Positions 46,211 to 55,814 are shown, counted from the first letter of the stretch. The stretch is 64,000 bases of DNA from Propionibacteriaceae bacterium AM104-82 (GCA_027658995.1 JAQDQK010000006.1:1-64000); one strand, 5' to 3'. Program-made: numbers and translations. The notes: generated by a model from the letters alone, not told the origin.

Positions 46211-48418
46211 GTGGTTTTGAGTACTTCGCGCGCCGACCTGAATCGCGAGATCGCCCTTGAACAGGCCCACGTCGACAGGGTGTACGACAACCTCGACGCC
46301 GCAACGGCCAGCGCCAAATCGCTGGCCGAGCAGGGCCGGGAGATCTATCGCTCCGACCGCACCGGATGGACCCGCGAGGAGGACGGCACCGCGCTGTTCG
46401 AGCGCGACGCCTTCGCCTACCAGGCCGCCCGCAGGCTGGCGATCCTCGACGCGGAGCACGAGGGCCTCGTCTTCGGCCGGATCGACCTGACCAGGGACGA
46501 CGAGGCGCGCTACATCGGACGCATCGGCGTGCGCGACTCCGACTACGAGCCGCTGGTGATCGACTGGCGGGCCCCCGCAGCGGAGGCGTTCTACCGCGCC
46601 ACCCCCGCCGAGCCGATGGGCGTGATCCGACGCCGCGTGCTGCGTTGCCGCGACGACAAGGTGATCGGTCTCGAGGACGACCTGCTCGACTCGTCGGCCG
46701 AGACCGCCCTTCCGATCATCGGCGAGGGCGCCCTGATGGCGTCGCTGACCCGCGCCCGCGGGCGCACCATGAAGGACATCGTCGCCACCATCCAGGCCGA
46801 GCAGGACGAGGCGATCCGCGCCCCCTACCAGGGCGTCACGATCATCGCGGGCGGCCCCGGCACGGGCAAGACCGTGGTGGCGCTGCACCGCGCCGCCTAC
46901 CTGCTCTACACGAACCGGGCGCGACTGGAGCGCGGCGGCGTGCTCGTCGTGGGCCCGTCGAACGTGTTCATGAACTACATCGAGCGGGTGCTGCCGAGCC
47001 TGGGCGAGGACTCGGTGACGCTCAAGGCCATCGGAAGCGTCGCTAGCGACGTGCTCGGCATGGCTAGCGAGCGGATGGACCCGGCCGACGCGGCCACCGT
47101 CAAGGGCAGCCTCGCGATGGTCGCGGTGCTGCGCCGCCTGGTGCGGACCCCGCTGATCGACCACCCGGACGCGCTGCGGGTCCGCGTCACCGTCAAGGGA
47201 GAGGTGCTCGGCCTCGACGCCCGCGAACTCGGCAGGATCCGCGACCAGGTGCTCGCGCAGACCAAGCTGAACCGCGGCCGCGACCTTGCCCTCAAGTTGG
47301 TGATCGCGGCGCTGAAGGCCAAGTTCCCCGAGGACGTCGAGATCGAGCCAGCCGAACTGGACGAGCGGGTCCGCGAGCACCCCAGCCTCGCCATGTTCAT
47401 GAACGCCTGGTGGCCGGCGCTGAGCGCGCCGCGCGTGCTCGCCCGGCTGTCTGACCCCGAACTGACCGGGCGCGTCGCAACGGCCCTGACGCCGGAGCAG
47501 CGCACGGCGCTGTCCGCCTCCTACGGCTGGCTGCGCGGCTCCGAGGCCGATGCCGACAACCTGACGGGCTGGTCGATCGCCGACATGGCGCTGCTCGACG
47601 AGTTGGTCTCGATCCTCGGGCCGGTGCCGGAGGACAGGGACGCCGACGTCGACGTCTTCTTGGAGGGCGGCGACGTCGCGGAGGTGCTGACCACCGCCGA
47701 CCTGCTGCGCTTCGAGCGCACCGAGGACCCCGACGAGGACCCGCAGACCACCTACGCGCATATCCTCGTCGACGAGGGGCAGGACGTCACCCCCATGCAG
47801 TGGCGGATGCTGCGCCGCCGCGGGCCGCAGTCGTCGTGGACGATCGTCGGCGACCCGGCGCAGAGTTCCTACCCGTACCCGGAGGAGACCGCGAAGGCCC
47901 TCGACGAACTGATCGGGAGGGCGCAGCGCCGGACGTTCACCATGTCGACCAACTACCGCTCCCCCAGCGAGGTCTTCGACCTGGCGGCCAAGGTCATCAC
48001 CAAGGTCTACCCGGACGCGGAACTGCCGAAGGCCGTCCGCTCCACCGGCATCGAGCCAAGGCTGGAGGCCACCACCTCTGCCGACCTGCCCGCCGCGCTG
48101 CGCGGCATCCTGCTCGACCTGGCGGGCCAGGTCAACGGCACCATCGGCATCGTGGTTCCCCCGTCGCGGCTGCGCGAGGTTCAACTGCTGCTGATGGGCG
48201 ACGACCGGCTCGCCGCGTTCGAGGACCGGCTGATCGTCGTCACGGCGCTGCAGGCGAAGGGCCTCGAGTACGACGGCGTCGTGGTCGTCTCGCCCGACGA
48301 GATCGTCGCGGAGGCGCCGGGCGGGGTGCGGGTGCTCTACGTCGCGCTGACGCGCGCCACGCAGCGACTCGTGACCCTCGACGTCGACACCTCCGACTGG
48401 CGGAGCCTGCTCGACTGA
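46211..48418 (+). CDS. helD: HelD-type RNA polymerase recycling ATPase
   Basis: A 735-residue superfamily 1 ATPase without DNA-helicase role. The N-terminal coiled coil (REIALEQAHVDRVYDNLD, about 10-45) would enter the polymerase secondary channel. Then come the GRI/RDSDYEPLVIDWRAP signature near 100-121, Walker A GGPGTGKTVV at 214-223, DEGQDVTPMQ near 518 and QAKGLEYDGVVVV near 678. HelD releases stalled RNA polymerase from DNA and in some actinobacteria gives rifampicin tolerance. Start GTG 46211 or TTG 46217, both close to GAGGA; not resolved. Confidence 0.92.
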   Translation: MVLSTSRADLNREIALEQAHVDRVYDNLDAATASAKSLAEQGREIYRSDRTGWTREEDGTALFERDAFAYQAARRLAILDAEHEGLVFGRIDLTRDDEARYIGRIGVRDSDYEPLVIDWRAPAAEAFYRATPAEPMGVIRRRVLRCRDDKVIGLEDDLLDSSAETALPIIGEGALMASLTRARGRTMKDIVATIQAEQDEAIRAPYQGVTIIAGGPGTGKTVVALHRAAYLLYTNRARLERGGVLVVGPSNVFMNYIERVLPSLGEDSVTLKAIGSVASDVLGMASERMDPADAATVKGSLAMVAVLRRLVRTPLIDHPDALRVRVTVKGEVLGLDARELGRIRDQVLAQTKLNRGRDLALKLVIAALKAKFPEDVEIEPAELDERVREHPSLAMFMNAWWPALSAPRVLARLSDPELTGRVATALTPEQRTALSASYGWLRGSEADADNLTGWSIADMALLDELVSILGPVPEDRDADVDVFLEGGDVAEVLTTADLLRFERTEDPDEDPQTTYAHILVDEGQDVTPMQWRMLRRRGPQSSWTIVGDPAQSSYPYPEETAKALDELIGRAQRRTFTMSTNYRSPSEVFDLAAKVITKVYPDAELPKAVRSTGIEPRLEATTSADLPAALRGILLDLAGQVNGTIGIVVPPSRLREVQLLLMGDDRLAAFEDRLIVVTALQAKGLEYDGVVVVSPDEIVAEAPGGVRVLYVALTRATQRLVTLDVDTSDWRSLLD

Positions 48419-48442
48419 CGGTTCACGCCGGTGACGATCGGC

Positions 48443-49348
48443 TCAGTCGGTGTTCTCGCCCAGGCCGTCCTTCAGCCGGGCCAACACCTCGCGGGTCGCC
48501 TTGGAGCGGTTCTGCGTGAAGAACTGCAGGCCGGGGGCGCCCGCGGCGAGCAGGTCCCGGCACAGCGAGAGCGCCGCGTCGAGGCCGATCCCGCGGACCT
48601 CCTCCTTGGAACCTGCGGCCCGCAGCCGGGCGACCAGGTCCTCCGGCAGGTCGCGGCCAGACAGCGCCGCGAAGCGCTCGATCTGCGTGATCACCGTCAG
48701 AGGCATGATGCCCGGGATGATCGGCACCGGGCAGCCGCGGGCGGTCATCCGGTCGGTCAGTTCCTGGTAGGGGCGCGCGTCGAAGAACAACTGCGTGATG
48801 GCGAACTCGGCGCCCGCGGCGACCTTCGCCTCGAGGATGTCTGCGTCCAGTTCGGCGTCATTCGACGTCTCGTGCGGGTTCGGGAAGGCGGCGACACCGA
48901 CGCAGAAGTCGCCCTGTTCCTTGACGAAGGCCACCAGTTCGGTGGCGTTGCCGAGGCCGTCGCGGTGCGCCTCCCACTCTCCCCCACCCGGCATGTCGCC
49001 GCGGATCGCCAGGATGTTGGTGACCCCCGCCTCACGGTAGGCGGCTAACGCCTCCGCGATGTCTGCCTTCGACTGGTCGACGCAGGTCAGGTGTCCCACC
49101 GTGACAGGCCCTCCGGAGGCAGCGATCCTGCGGGTCGCACGGATGGTGCGGTCGCGCCGCGAGCCGTTCGCGCCGTAGGTGACCGACACGAAATCGGGGA
49201 ACAGCGGCGCCAGCGCATCCACCGCCCTCCACAGGATCGGCTCCTCCTCCTCAGACCTGGGTGGGAAGAACTCGAAGGAGAAGAGGGGCCCTTGGGCCGA
49301 GGCGAGCATCTCGCCCACGGTCCCGGGTCGTGGATCGCGCGTGTGCAT
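48443..49348 (-). CDS. metF: 5,10-methylenetetrahydrofolate reductase
   Basis: Flavoenzyme of the methionine branch of one-carbon metabolism, 301 residues. Visible are FSFEFFPPRSEEEE with the catalytic Glu, SVTYGANGS, HLTCVDQS, ILAIRGDMPGGGEW and AITQLFFD. ATG 49348 is preceded 7 bases upstream by TATTGT, so the transcript is probably leaderless. It is divergent from the polyprenyl synthetase gene, as metF-like Rv2172c is from idsA2. Confidence 0.95.
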   Translation of the reverse strand: MHTRDPRPGTVGEMLASAQGPLFSFEFFPPRSEEEEPILWRAVDALAPLFPDFVSVTYGANGSRRDRTIRATRRIAASGGPVTVGHLTCVDQSKADIAEALAAYREAGVTNILAIRGDMPGGGEWEAHRDGLGNATELVAFVKEQGDFCVGVAAFPNPHETSNDAELDADILEAKVAAGAEFAITQLFFDARPYQELTDRMTARGCPVPIIPGIMPLTVITQIERFAALSGRDLPEDLVARLRAAGSKEEVRGIGLDAALSLCRDLLAAGAPGLQFFTQNRSKATREVLARLKDGLGENTD

Positions 49349-49355
49349 GGCCCCA

Positions 49356-49361
49356 ACAATA
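49356..49361 (-). promoter_or_regulatory. -10 box of metF (leaderless)
   Basis: TATTGT on the minus strand, 7 bases before the ATG, in the 48-base gap shared with the divergent gene. Confidence 0.45.
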
Positions 49362-49384
49362 GGCAGTCGCGTGGGCGGCTCGAC

Positions 49385-49390
49385 TAAGCT
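49385..49390 (+). promoter_or_regulatory. -10 box of polyprenyl synthetase gene (leaderless)
   Basis: TAAGCT, 6 bases before the GTG start at 49397; no ribosome-binding site fits in between. Confidence 0.5.
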
Positions 49391-49396
49391 GCCCAC

Positions 49397-50488
49397 GTGA
49401 GAGACCCCCTTGATCCCACCGCCCCGCTGAACGACGGATTCCTGTCCGCGATCGGCGAAACCATCGACACGTTCCTGGCGGCCCAGCAGCCGCTGATCGA
49501 CGAGGTGGGTGTGCCGGAACTGCTGCGCGTCGCGGAACTCGCCACCGCCGGAGGCAAGCGCCTGCGGCCCGCGTTCTGCTACTGGAGCTATGTCGCGGCG
49601 GCAGGGGTCCCCGACGACGACGCGCCGCTGCTGGCGGTCGCCTCATCGCTCGACCTGCTGCACGTCAGCGCGCTCGTCCACGACGACCTGATCGACGACG
49701 CGGACACCCGCCGCGGCCAGCCCGCCGCCCACAAGCGCTTCGAGGCGTACCACTCGCAGCGCGGCGGCCGCGGCGACAGGGCCGAGTTCGGCACATCGTC
49801 GGCGATCCTGCTCGGCGACCTGCTGCTGATGTGGAGCCTCGAAATGGCCGACGCCTCGGGCGCGCCCGGCCTTGACCGGACCCGCCCGCTGCTCAACGCG
49901 ATGCGCGCGGAGGTCACGGCCGGGCAGTTCCTCGACGTGAGCGCCCAGTACCGCGTCACCGGCGCGGGCAGCTTCGCGGAGGAACTCGACGTGGCCCGCC
50001 GGGTGCTCGAGTTCAAGTCGGCCCGCTACTCCATCCGCCGCCCCGCCCAGATCGGCGCGTCGCTCGGTGGCGCCGACGAGGCCCTGCTCGGCGTGCTTGG
50101 CGAGTTCGGTTCGACCATCGGGCGCGCCTTCCAGTTGCGCGACGACCTGCTCGGCGTCTACGGCGACCCCGCCCTCACCGGCAAGCCCTACGGCGGCGAC
50201 ATCCACGAGGGCAAGCGGACGGTGCTCGTCCTGACGGCGCTCGCCGAGGGATCGCCCGCGGAGGCGGACGAACTGGCGCACCTGCTCGGCTCGACCGGCC
50301 TGACGGATCACGACATCACCCACGCGGCCAACCTGATCGCCTCCACGGGGGCGAAGGGCAGCGTCGAGGCGACCATCGAGTCGAACCTGCGCCACGCGGA
50401 GCGGCTGCTCGACTCGACCGCCATGACGAAGGAGGGTCGCACCGCGCTTGCCGCCCTGGCCGAGCGGAGTGTCAACCGTGCAAGTTGA
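49397..50488 (+). CDS. Polyprenyl diphosphate synthase
   Basis: Trans-prenyltransferase that extends allylic diphosphates with isopentenyl diphosphate, 363 residues. The first Asp-rich motif is DDLIDDADTRRG near 98 and the second is QLRDDLLGVYGD near 245; GGKRLRPAFCYW is the substrate-binding start. The synteny fits M. tuberculosis idsA2. Chain length cannot be told safely. The end overlaps the P-type ATPase gene by 11 bases. Confidence 0.94.
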   Translation: MRDPLDPTAPLNDGFLSAIGETIDTFLAAQQPLIDEVGVPELLRVAELATAGGKRLRPAFCYWSYVAAAGVPDDDAPLLAVASSLDLLHVSALVHDDLIDDADTRRGQPAAHKRFEAYHSQRGGRGDRAEFGTSSAILLGDLLLMWSLEMADASGAPGLDRTRPLLNAMRAEVTAGQFLDVSAQYRVTGAGSFAEELDVARRVLEFKSARYSIRRPAQIGASLGGADEALLGVLGEFGSTIGRAFQLRDDLLGVYGDPALTGKPYGGDIHEGKRTVLVLTALAEGSPAEADELAHLLGSTGLTDHDITHAANLIASTGAKGSVEATIESNLRHAERLLDSTAMTKEGRTALAALAERSVNRAS

Positions 50489-52841
50489 GGCGACCGGCCT
50501 GACCTCTCAGCAGGTAGCGGAACGGATCGCCGCGGGGCAGGTCAACGCGCTGCCCTCCAGGTCCGGCCGATCCACGCTCGACATCGTCCGAGCCAACGTG
50601 TTCACGCGCGTCAACGCGATCCTGTTCGTGCTGTTCCTGAGCGTCGCGATCACCGGCCACTTCATCCAGGGCCTCTTCGGGATGCTGATCGTTGCCAACT
50701 CGATCATCGGCATCGTGCAGGAACTGCGCGCCAAGCGCACCCTCGACAAGCTTGCGGTCGTCGGCGAGGCGCACCCCACCGTCATCCGCGACGGCGTCGC
50801 ACAGCAGATCGTGCGCGATGGGGTCGTGCTGGACGACCTGATCGCGATCGCGCCGGGCGAGCAGGTCGTCGTCGACGGCGAGGTCGTCGCCTCCGACTAC
50901 CTCGAGATCGACGAGTCGCTGCTCACCGGCGAGTCCGACGCGCTGCCGAAGGGCCCGGGCGACCAGGTGATGTCCGGCTCCTTCGTGGTGGCTGGCACCG
51001 GCACCTACCGAGCCACGAAGGTCGGCGCGGACGCCTACGCGGCGCAACTGACGGCCCAGGCCGCCAAGTTCACGCTGGTCTCCTCGGAACTGCGCGGCGG
51101 CATCAACCAGATCCTCAAGTACGTGACGTTCCTGCTGATCCCGGTGGGGATCCTGAACATCATCGTGCAGTTCTCCCAGCCGGACACCACCTGGCAGGAG
51201 TCCATCCTGCGCACCACCTCCGCGCTGGTGCCGATGGTGCCGGAGGGGCTGGTGCTGCTCACGTCGATGGCGTTCGCGCTCGGCGTCATCCGGCTCGGCA
51301 GGCGCAACTGCCTGGTGCAGGAACTGCCCGCCATCGAGGGCCTCGCCCGCGTCAGCGTCGTGTGCGCGGACAAGACCGGCACCCTGACGCAGCACTCCCT
51401 GACGCTCGGCGAGATCATCCCGCTCGACGGCGACGACCCGACGGCGGCCCTGTCCCAACTGGTCGCCTCCGACCCCACCCCCAACGCGTCCATGCAGGCC
51501 ATCGACGCCGTCGTGCCGCCAGCCGACGACGCGTGGCCGCTGACGGTGCGGGCCCCGTTCTCTTCGGCGAAGAAGTGGTCCGGCGCGACGTTCGAGGGGC
51601 ACGGCACCTGGCTGCTCGGCGCCGCCGACGTGCTCGCCGACCCCGCCACCGCCGCGCGCGCCGAGGAGATCGGCGCGACCGGCCGCAGGGTGCTGCTGCT
51701 CGCCACCGGCTCCGAGCCGGTCGACTCCCCTACCGCGCCGGGGACCGTCACCCCGAAGGCGCTGCTGGTGCTCGACCAGGTCAAGCGCCCTGATGCCGCA
51801 GACACGCTGCGCTACTTCCAGGAACAGAACGTCGCCGTCAAGGTGATCTCCGGGGACAACGCGGCCTCCGTCGGGGCGGTGACCCGCTCGCTCGGCGTCG
51901 AGATCGGCGAGGTCGTCGACGCGCGCACGCTGCCCGAGCCGGGCCCCGAGTTCATCGACATCGTCAACAACGGCGACGTGTTCGGCCGCGTCACCCCCGA
52001 GCAGAAGCGCCAGATGGTCGACGCGCTGCAGGCCCGCGGGCACAGCGTCGCCATGACGGGCGACGGCGTCAACGACGTCCTCGCGCTCAAGGACGCCGAC
52101 CTGGGCGTCGCGATGGGCTCCGGCTCCTCGGCGACGAGGGCCGTCGCGCAGATCGTGCTGCTCGACGACAAGTTCGCATCGCTGCCGCACGTCGTCGCGG
52201 AGGGGCGGCGCGTGATCGGCAACATCGAGCGGGTCGCGAAACTGTTCCTCACCAAGACGATCTACGCCGTGATCCTGGCGCTGACCGCCGGCGTGCTCGG
52301 CCTCCCGAACCCGTTCCTGCCGCTGCAGATGACCGCGGTCGGCTGGTTCACCATCGGCATCCCCGCCTTCCTGCTCAGCCTCGCCCCGAACCGGGAGCGG
52401 GCCAGGCCCGGCTTCGTGCGGCGCACGCTCGCCGTCGCGATCCCCGGCGGCATCATCGTGGCCGCCGCGGCCCTGACGACCTATATCGGCACCCGCGGCC
52501 TGCACGACGTGCCAGACGACGTCCAGACGCAGGCGTCGACGGCCACGCTGATCGCGCTGATCATGACCGCCACCTGGGTGCTGAGCGTGGTCGCCCGGCC
52601 CTACGTCGCGTGGCGCGCCGGCCTGGTGCTGTTCGCCTACGGCTTCTACTTCGCCCTGTTCATGCTGCCGTTCGCCAGGGAATGGCTGACGCTGGACGTG
52701 TCGAACCTGCACACCGTCACGTTCGGGGTGATCGCAGGCCTGATCGGCATGGTCTGCATCGAACTGGTGTGGTGGATCACCGCGATCGTCCGCGGCGAGA
52801 CGCCGCGGCTGTGGGGTCAGCCGAACGCGTCCCTGGTGTAG
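50478..52841 (+). CDS. CtpE-like P-type cation ATPase
   Basis: A 787-residue transport ATPase. It has no N-terminal metal-binding domain. The actuator domain has LTGESDALPKG, the phosphorylation site is Asp298 in DKTGTLT, and the hinge is MTGDGVNDVLALKDADLGVAMG. The fourth membrane segment reads MVPEGLVLLTSMAFA, the pattern of the mycobacterial CtpE Ca2+ pump and its relatives. About ten membrane segments. GTG 50478 lies inside the end of the prenyl synthase gene; an upstream GTG would lengthen the overlap. Calcium is an inferred substrate. Confidence 0.9.
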   Translation: MQVEATGLTSQQVAERIAAGQVNALPSRSGRSTLDIVRANVFTRVNAILFVLFLSVAITGHFIQGLFGMLIVANSIIGIVQELRAKRTLDKLAVVGEAHPTVIRDGVAQQIVRDGVVLDDLIAIAPGEQVVVDGEVVASDYLEIDESLLTGESDALPKGPGDQVMSGSFVVAGTGTYRATKVGADAYAAQLTAQAAKFTLVSSELRGGINQILKYVTFLLIPVGILNIIVQFSQPDTTWQESILRTTSALVPMVPEGLVLLTSMAFALGVIRLGRRNCLVQELPAIEGLARVSVVCADKTGTLTQHSLTLGEIIPLDGDDPTAALSQLVASDPTPNASMQAIDAVVPPADDAWPLTVRAPFSSAKKWSGATFEGHGTWLLGAADVLADPATAARAEEIGATGRRVLLLATGSEPVDSPTAPGTVTPKALLVLDQVKRPDAADTLRYFQEQNVAVKVISGDNAASVGAVTRSLGVEIGEVVDARTLPEPGPEFIDIVNNGDVFGRVTPEQKRQMVDALQARGHSVAMTGDGVNDVLALKDADLGVAMGSGSSATRAVAQIVLLDDKFASLPHVVAEGRRVIGNIERVAKLFLTKTIYAVILALTAGVLGLPNPFLPLQMTAVGWFTIGIPAFLLSLAPNRERARPGFVRRTLAVAIPGGIIVAAAALTTYIGTRGLHDVPDDVQTQASTATLIALIMTATWVLSVVARPYVAWRAGLVLFAYGFYFALFMLPFAREWLTLDVSNLHTVTFGVIAGLIGMVCIELVWWITAIVRGETPRLWGQPNASLV

Positions 52842-53494
52842 TCCTCCGCCGCCGGGTCCTCGGCCCAGGCGGCCTTCACCGCGTCGGCGATCGCCCGCGT
52901 CTCGGCGAACGGGTCGGCGGCCTCGAAGATGGCGGTCGAGACGGTCACCCTCCGTGCCCCCGCGGCGAGCACGTCGGCGATGTTGGCGCTGGAGACGCCT
53001 CCCGCTGCGAACCACACCGGCCCGCTCGGCAGGCCGAGCGGCGGCACCTTCTGCGCCATCTCGGCGATCGAGTCGTTGACGCCGTCGCGCGTGACCGCAG
53101 GGCCGACGAAGCCGAAGACGAACGGGTCGCCCTGCAACTCGTCCACGTCGCCCGCGCCATCGATCGACCTGCCGAACATCGAGAACTCGTGCGGCCGCGG
53201 ATAGCCGAAGGGCCGCCAGCCGGGGCGCTTCAGGAACACCACATCCGCGCCGCAGGCCAAGCCGACCGCGAGGTCGTCGGCGGCCACAAGGGTCGGAAGG
53301 CTGAACAGCCGGTTCCGGGCGACCTGGATCGCCTCTGCCGTCTCCTCGTTGCCGCGCTTGCCCTTGGAGAAGATCAGCAGGTCGGCGCCGTGGGCCGCGA
53401 AGTCGGCCGCCTCGGGAACCGCGATCTCCGGCGGAAGCACGACGGCGACGCGCGCCATCCTCAGCCTCGTCGTCAGCGGTACCAGCGCGGTCAT
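52817..53494 (-). CDS. ThiE/TenI-like TIM-barrel protein
   Basis: A 225-residue barrel that aligns with thiamine phosphate synthases through the spacing of strands and the phosphate loops FVGPAVTRDG and WFAAGGVSSANIADVLAAGARRV. The substrate residues of true ThiE are altered: the Q-x-R-x-K strand is LLIFSKGKR and the N-D-R motif is AADDLAVG. It may be a paralogue with another job. GGAGG lies 6 bases before the ATG. The 3' end overlaps the convergent ATPase gene by 25 bases. Confidence 0.8.
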   Translation of the reverse strand: MTALVPLTTRLRMARVAVVLPPEIAVPEAADFAAHGADLLIFSKGKRGNEETAEAIQVARNRLFSLPTLVAADDLAVGLACGADVVFLKRPGWRPFGYPRPHEFSMFGRSIDGAGDVDELQGDPFVFGFVGPAVTRDGVNDSIAEMAQKVPPLGLPSGPVWFAAGGVSSANIADVLAAGARRVTVSTAIFEAADPFAETRAIADAVKAAWAEDPAAEDYTRDAFG

Positions 53495-53675
53495 GGCGTC
53501 CTCCCGACAGCCGATCCGTGTGCAGACATAGCCAAGTTCGTCCTTCCAGCGTTTGCGCCAACAACTCTATTGCCGCCGCTCCGCCCGCGGGGCAACTGGG
53601 TCGAAGCCGCGGGGTTCGTCGGCCTTTGGGCCCGACTCGCCGTAGCGGGGCGAGCGCGATGGCTCGCACGGCGCA

Positions 53676-53681
53676 TACAAT
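53676..53681 (+). promoter_or_regulatory. -10 box of the PASTA kinase gene
   Basis: TACAAT, with transcription expected about 48 bases before the ATG. The remaining 240-base gap between the divergent genes shows no other feature I can name. Confidence 0.4.
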
Positions 53682-53735
53682 CGGGGTCGCAGACGGGCTC
53701 ACACGGCCTCCTTCCCCGACCGTGCATGGAGTGGC

Positions 53736-55787
53736 ATGAACAGCACTTTCGACCCGTTGGTCGGCCAAGTGCTGGACGACCGCTACGAGATCGTGGCGAA
53801 GGTGGCACGAGGTGGCATGGCCACGGTCTATCGCGCGCGCGACCTCAGGTTGTCGCGCGTCGTCGCCGTCAAGGTGATGCGCAGCGACCTCGGCGAGGAC
53901 GACGAGTTCGCCGCCAAGTTCGACCGCGAGGCCCGCTCGGCCGCAGTGCTCAGCCACCCCAACGTCGTCAGCATCTTCGACCAGGGCAGTTCGCAGGGGC
54001 AGCCATACATCGTGATGGAGTTCATCGAGGGCGAGACGCTGCGCCGCGTCATCGGCAGGGAGGCGCCGCTGCCGCCCGAGCGGGCGCTCGAACTGTTCGA
54101 GCAGGTCGCCGCCGCGCTGTCGGCCGCGCACGAGGCGGGGGTCGTGCACCGCGACATCAAGCCGGAGAACGTGATGCTGACCGACCGCGGTCAGGTAAAG
54201 GTCGCCGACTTCGGCCTCGCCCGCCAGGTCGACTCGCCCCAGATGACGGCCACCGGCGTGCTTGTCGGCACCGCGAGTTACCTGCCCCCGGAACTGGTCA
54301 CCCACGCGCGGCCCGACGGTCGCAGCGACGTGTACTCGGCGGGCGTCGTGCTGTTTGAACTCCTGACGGGCAAGAAGCCCCACACGGGCGAGAACAACTA
54401 CCAGATCGCCTACCGGCACGTGAACGTCGACATCGAGAAGCCCTCGGACCGGCTCTCGGAGTTGGGGCAGAGCTTCGACTGGCCGATCCCCGACTACCTC
54501 GACACGCTGGTGCTCGCGGCGACGAGGCGCGACCCACGCGCCAGGATCGCCAACGGCTACGAACTACTCTCCGCCGTCCGCAAGGTGCGCGTCGAGATGG
54601 CCCGCGGCGCGGGCAACGACAACCCGCAGTTGGCGGCCTCGATCCTGCCGGACAGCCCCGCAGACGGCGTCACCGAGCGACTCAAGCCGCGCGAGCGGCC
54701 CCGCCCCGCCTCCGGGATGACCCCGGAGACGGTGATCGTGCGTGCCCCGCAGTGGCAGCCCGCCGACCAGGCCCCACGGACCCCCATCCCGCCCCCCGAG
54801 AAGACGCCGGTGACCCCGCACCACTCCCCCTCGCCGACGCACTCCCCCAAGAGCCAGCGCACGCCCGTGTTCCCTCCGCTGCACATCTCGCACGACCCCG
54901 TGCACCGCAGGCGCCGCGGCGTCATCGCTCTGCTGCTGGTGCTGCTGCTGACCGCGGGCGCGGGCGTCGGCTCCTGGTGGTGGCTGTCGGGTCGCTACAC
55001 GACGGTTCCCGCCGTCGCCAGCCTCAATGAGACGAAGGCGCGCGAGGCGGCGGACGCGAACTCGCTGAGCGTCTCGGTCCGCGAGGAGTACTCCGAGACG
55101 GTGCCGAAGGGCGTCGTCATCGACACGGAGCCCGGCTCCGGCGAGCGCCTGCTGCGCGGCGGAAGCTTCACGCTTGTGATGTCGCTCGGCCCGGAGCGCT
55201 ACCCGATGCCGAAGGTGGTGGGCCTGCCCCGCGACCAGGCCGAGGAGGCGATCGGGCAGCACTTCACGATGGGCAAGGTCACCGAGTCGTGGTCGGAGGA
55301 CGCCGCCGAGGGGCAGGTGCTGGCAGCCTCGCAGGAGGAGGGCGCCGAACTCAAGCCTGACACCGCCATCGACATCACGGTCTCCAAGGGCAAGGAGCCG
55401 ATCCGGATCCCGAACCTGGTCTCCTCCAGCGCGGCGAACGCCGAGAAGGAACTCAAGGACCTCGGCTTCAAGGTCAACGTCAAGGAGGAGAACTCCACCA
55501 GCGTCGAGAAGGGGCAGGTGATCCGTCAGGACCCCTCCGGAGGCAACGGCAACCGGGGCGACACCATCACGATCGTCAAGTCGCTCGGCCCCGTCATGGT
55601 GACCATCCCCGGCGTGTGGGGCAAGAACGCCGATGACGCCAAGAAGATGCTCGAGGACCTCGACCTCAAGGTGGAGATCCAGAACGACTCGGGCTTCGGG
55701 CTGCCCCTGAATCTTGCGAAGTCGACCGATCCCGCGGAGGGCTCTCAGGTCGCCGTCGGGAGCACCGTCAAGCTGATCATCGTCTGA
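53736..55787 (+). CDS. PASTA-domain Ser/Thr protein kinase (PknB/Stk family)
   Basis: Transmembrane kinase sensing peptidoglycan fragments or lipid II, 683 residues. The kinase domain (about 16-275) has the ARGGMATVYRARD loop, invariant Lys in VAVKVM, HRDIKPENVM near 138 and DFGLAR. A Pro-rich juxtamembrane region (about 305-390), one membrane segment (about 402-424) and four extracellular PASTA repeats (about 427-683) follow. The place near metF and the prenyl synthase suggests M. tuberculosis PknL, but PknL lacks PASTA repeats, so PknB-like is the safer name. Targets probably include divisome proteins such as Wag31. Confidence 0.94.
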   Translation: MNSTFDPLVGQVLDDRYEIVAKVARGGMATVYRARDLRLSRVVAVKVMRSDLGEDDEFAAKFDREARSAAVLSHPNVVSIFDQGSSQGQPYIVMEFIEGETLRRVIGREAPLPPERALELFEQVAAALSAAHEAGVVHRDIKPENVMLTDRGQVKVADFGLARQVDSPQMTATGVLVGTASYLPPELVTHARPDGRSDVYSAGVVLFELLTGKKPHTGENNYQIAYRHVNVDIEKPSDRLSELGQSFDWPIPDYLDTLVLAATRRDPRARIANGYELLSAVRKVRVEMARGAGNDNPQLAASILPDSPADGVTERLKPRERPRPASGMTPETVIVRAPQWQPADQAPRTPIPPPEKTPVTPHHSPSPTHSPKSQRTPVFPPLHISHDPVHRRRRGVIALLLVLLLTAGAGVGSWWWLSGRYTTVPAVASLNETKAREAADANSLSVSVREEYSETVPKGVVIDTEPGSGERLLRGGSFTLVMSLGPERYPMPKVVGLPRDQAEEAIGQHFTMGKVTESWSEDAAEGQVLAASQEEGAELKPDTAIDITVSKGKEPIRIPNLVSSSAANAEKELKDLGFKVNVKEENSTSVEKGQVIRQDPSGGNGNRGDTITIVKSLGPVMVTIPGVWGKNADDAKKMLEDLDLKVEIQNDSGFGLPLNLAKSTDPAEGSQVAVGSTVKLIIV

Positions 55788-55814
55788 CCCGAGCTTCCCG
55801 ATCCGTGGCGCGAA

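Noticed and set aside
50472..54419. 1315-codon open frame on the minus strand opposite the P-type ATPase and kinase
   Set aside because: Antisense to well-supported genes, no domain recognised, Asp/Arg/Val/Gly-rich shadow composition.
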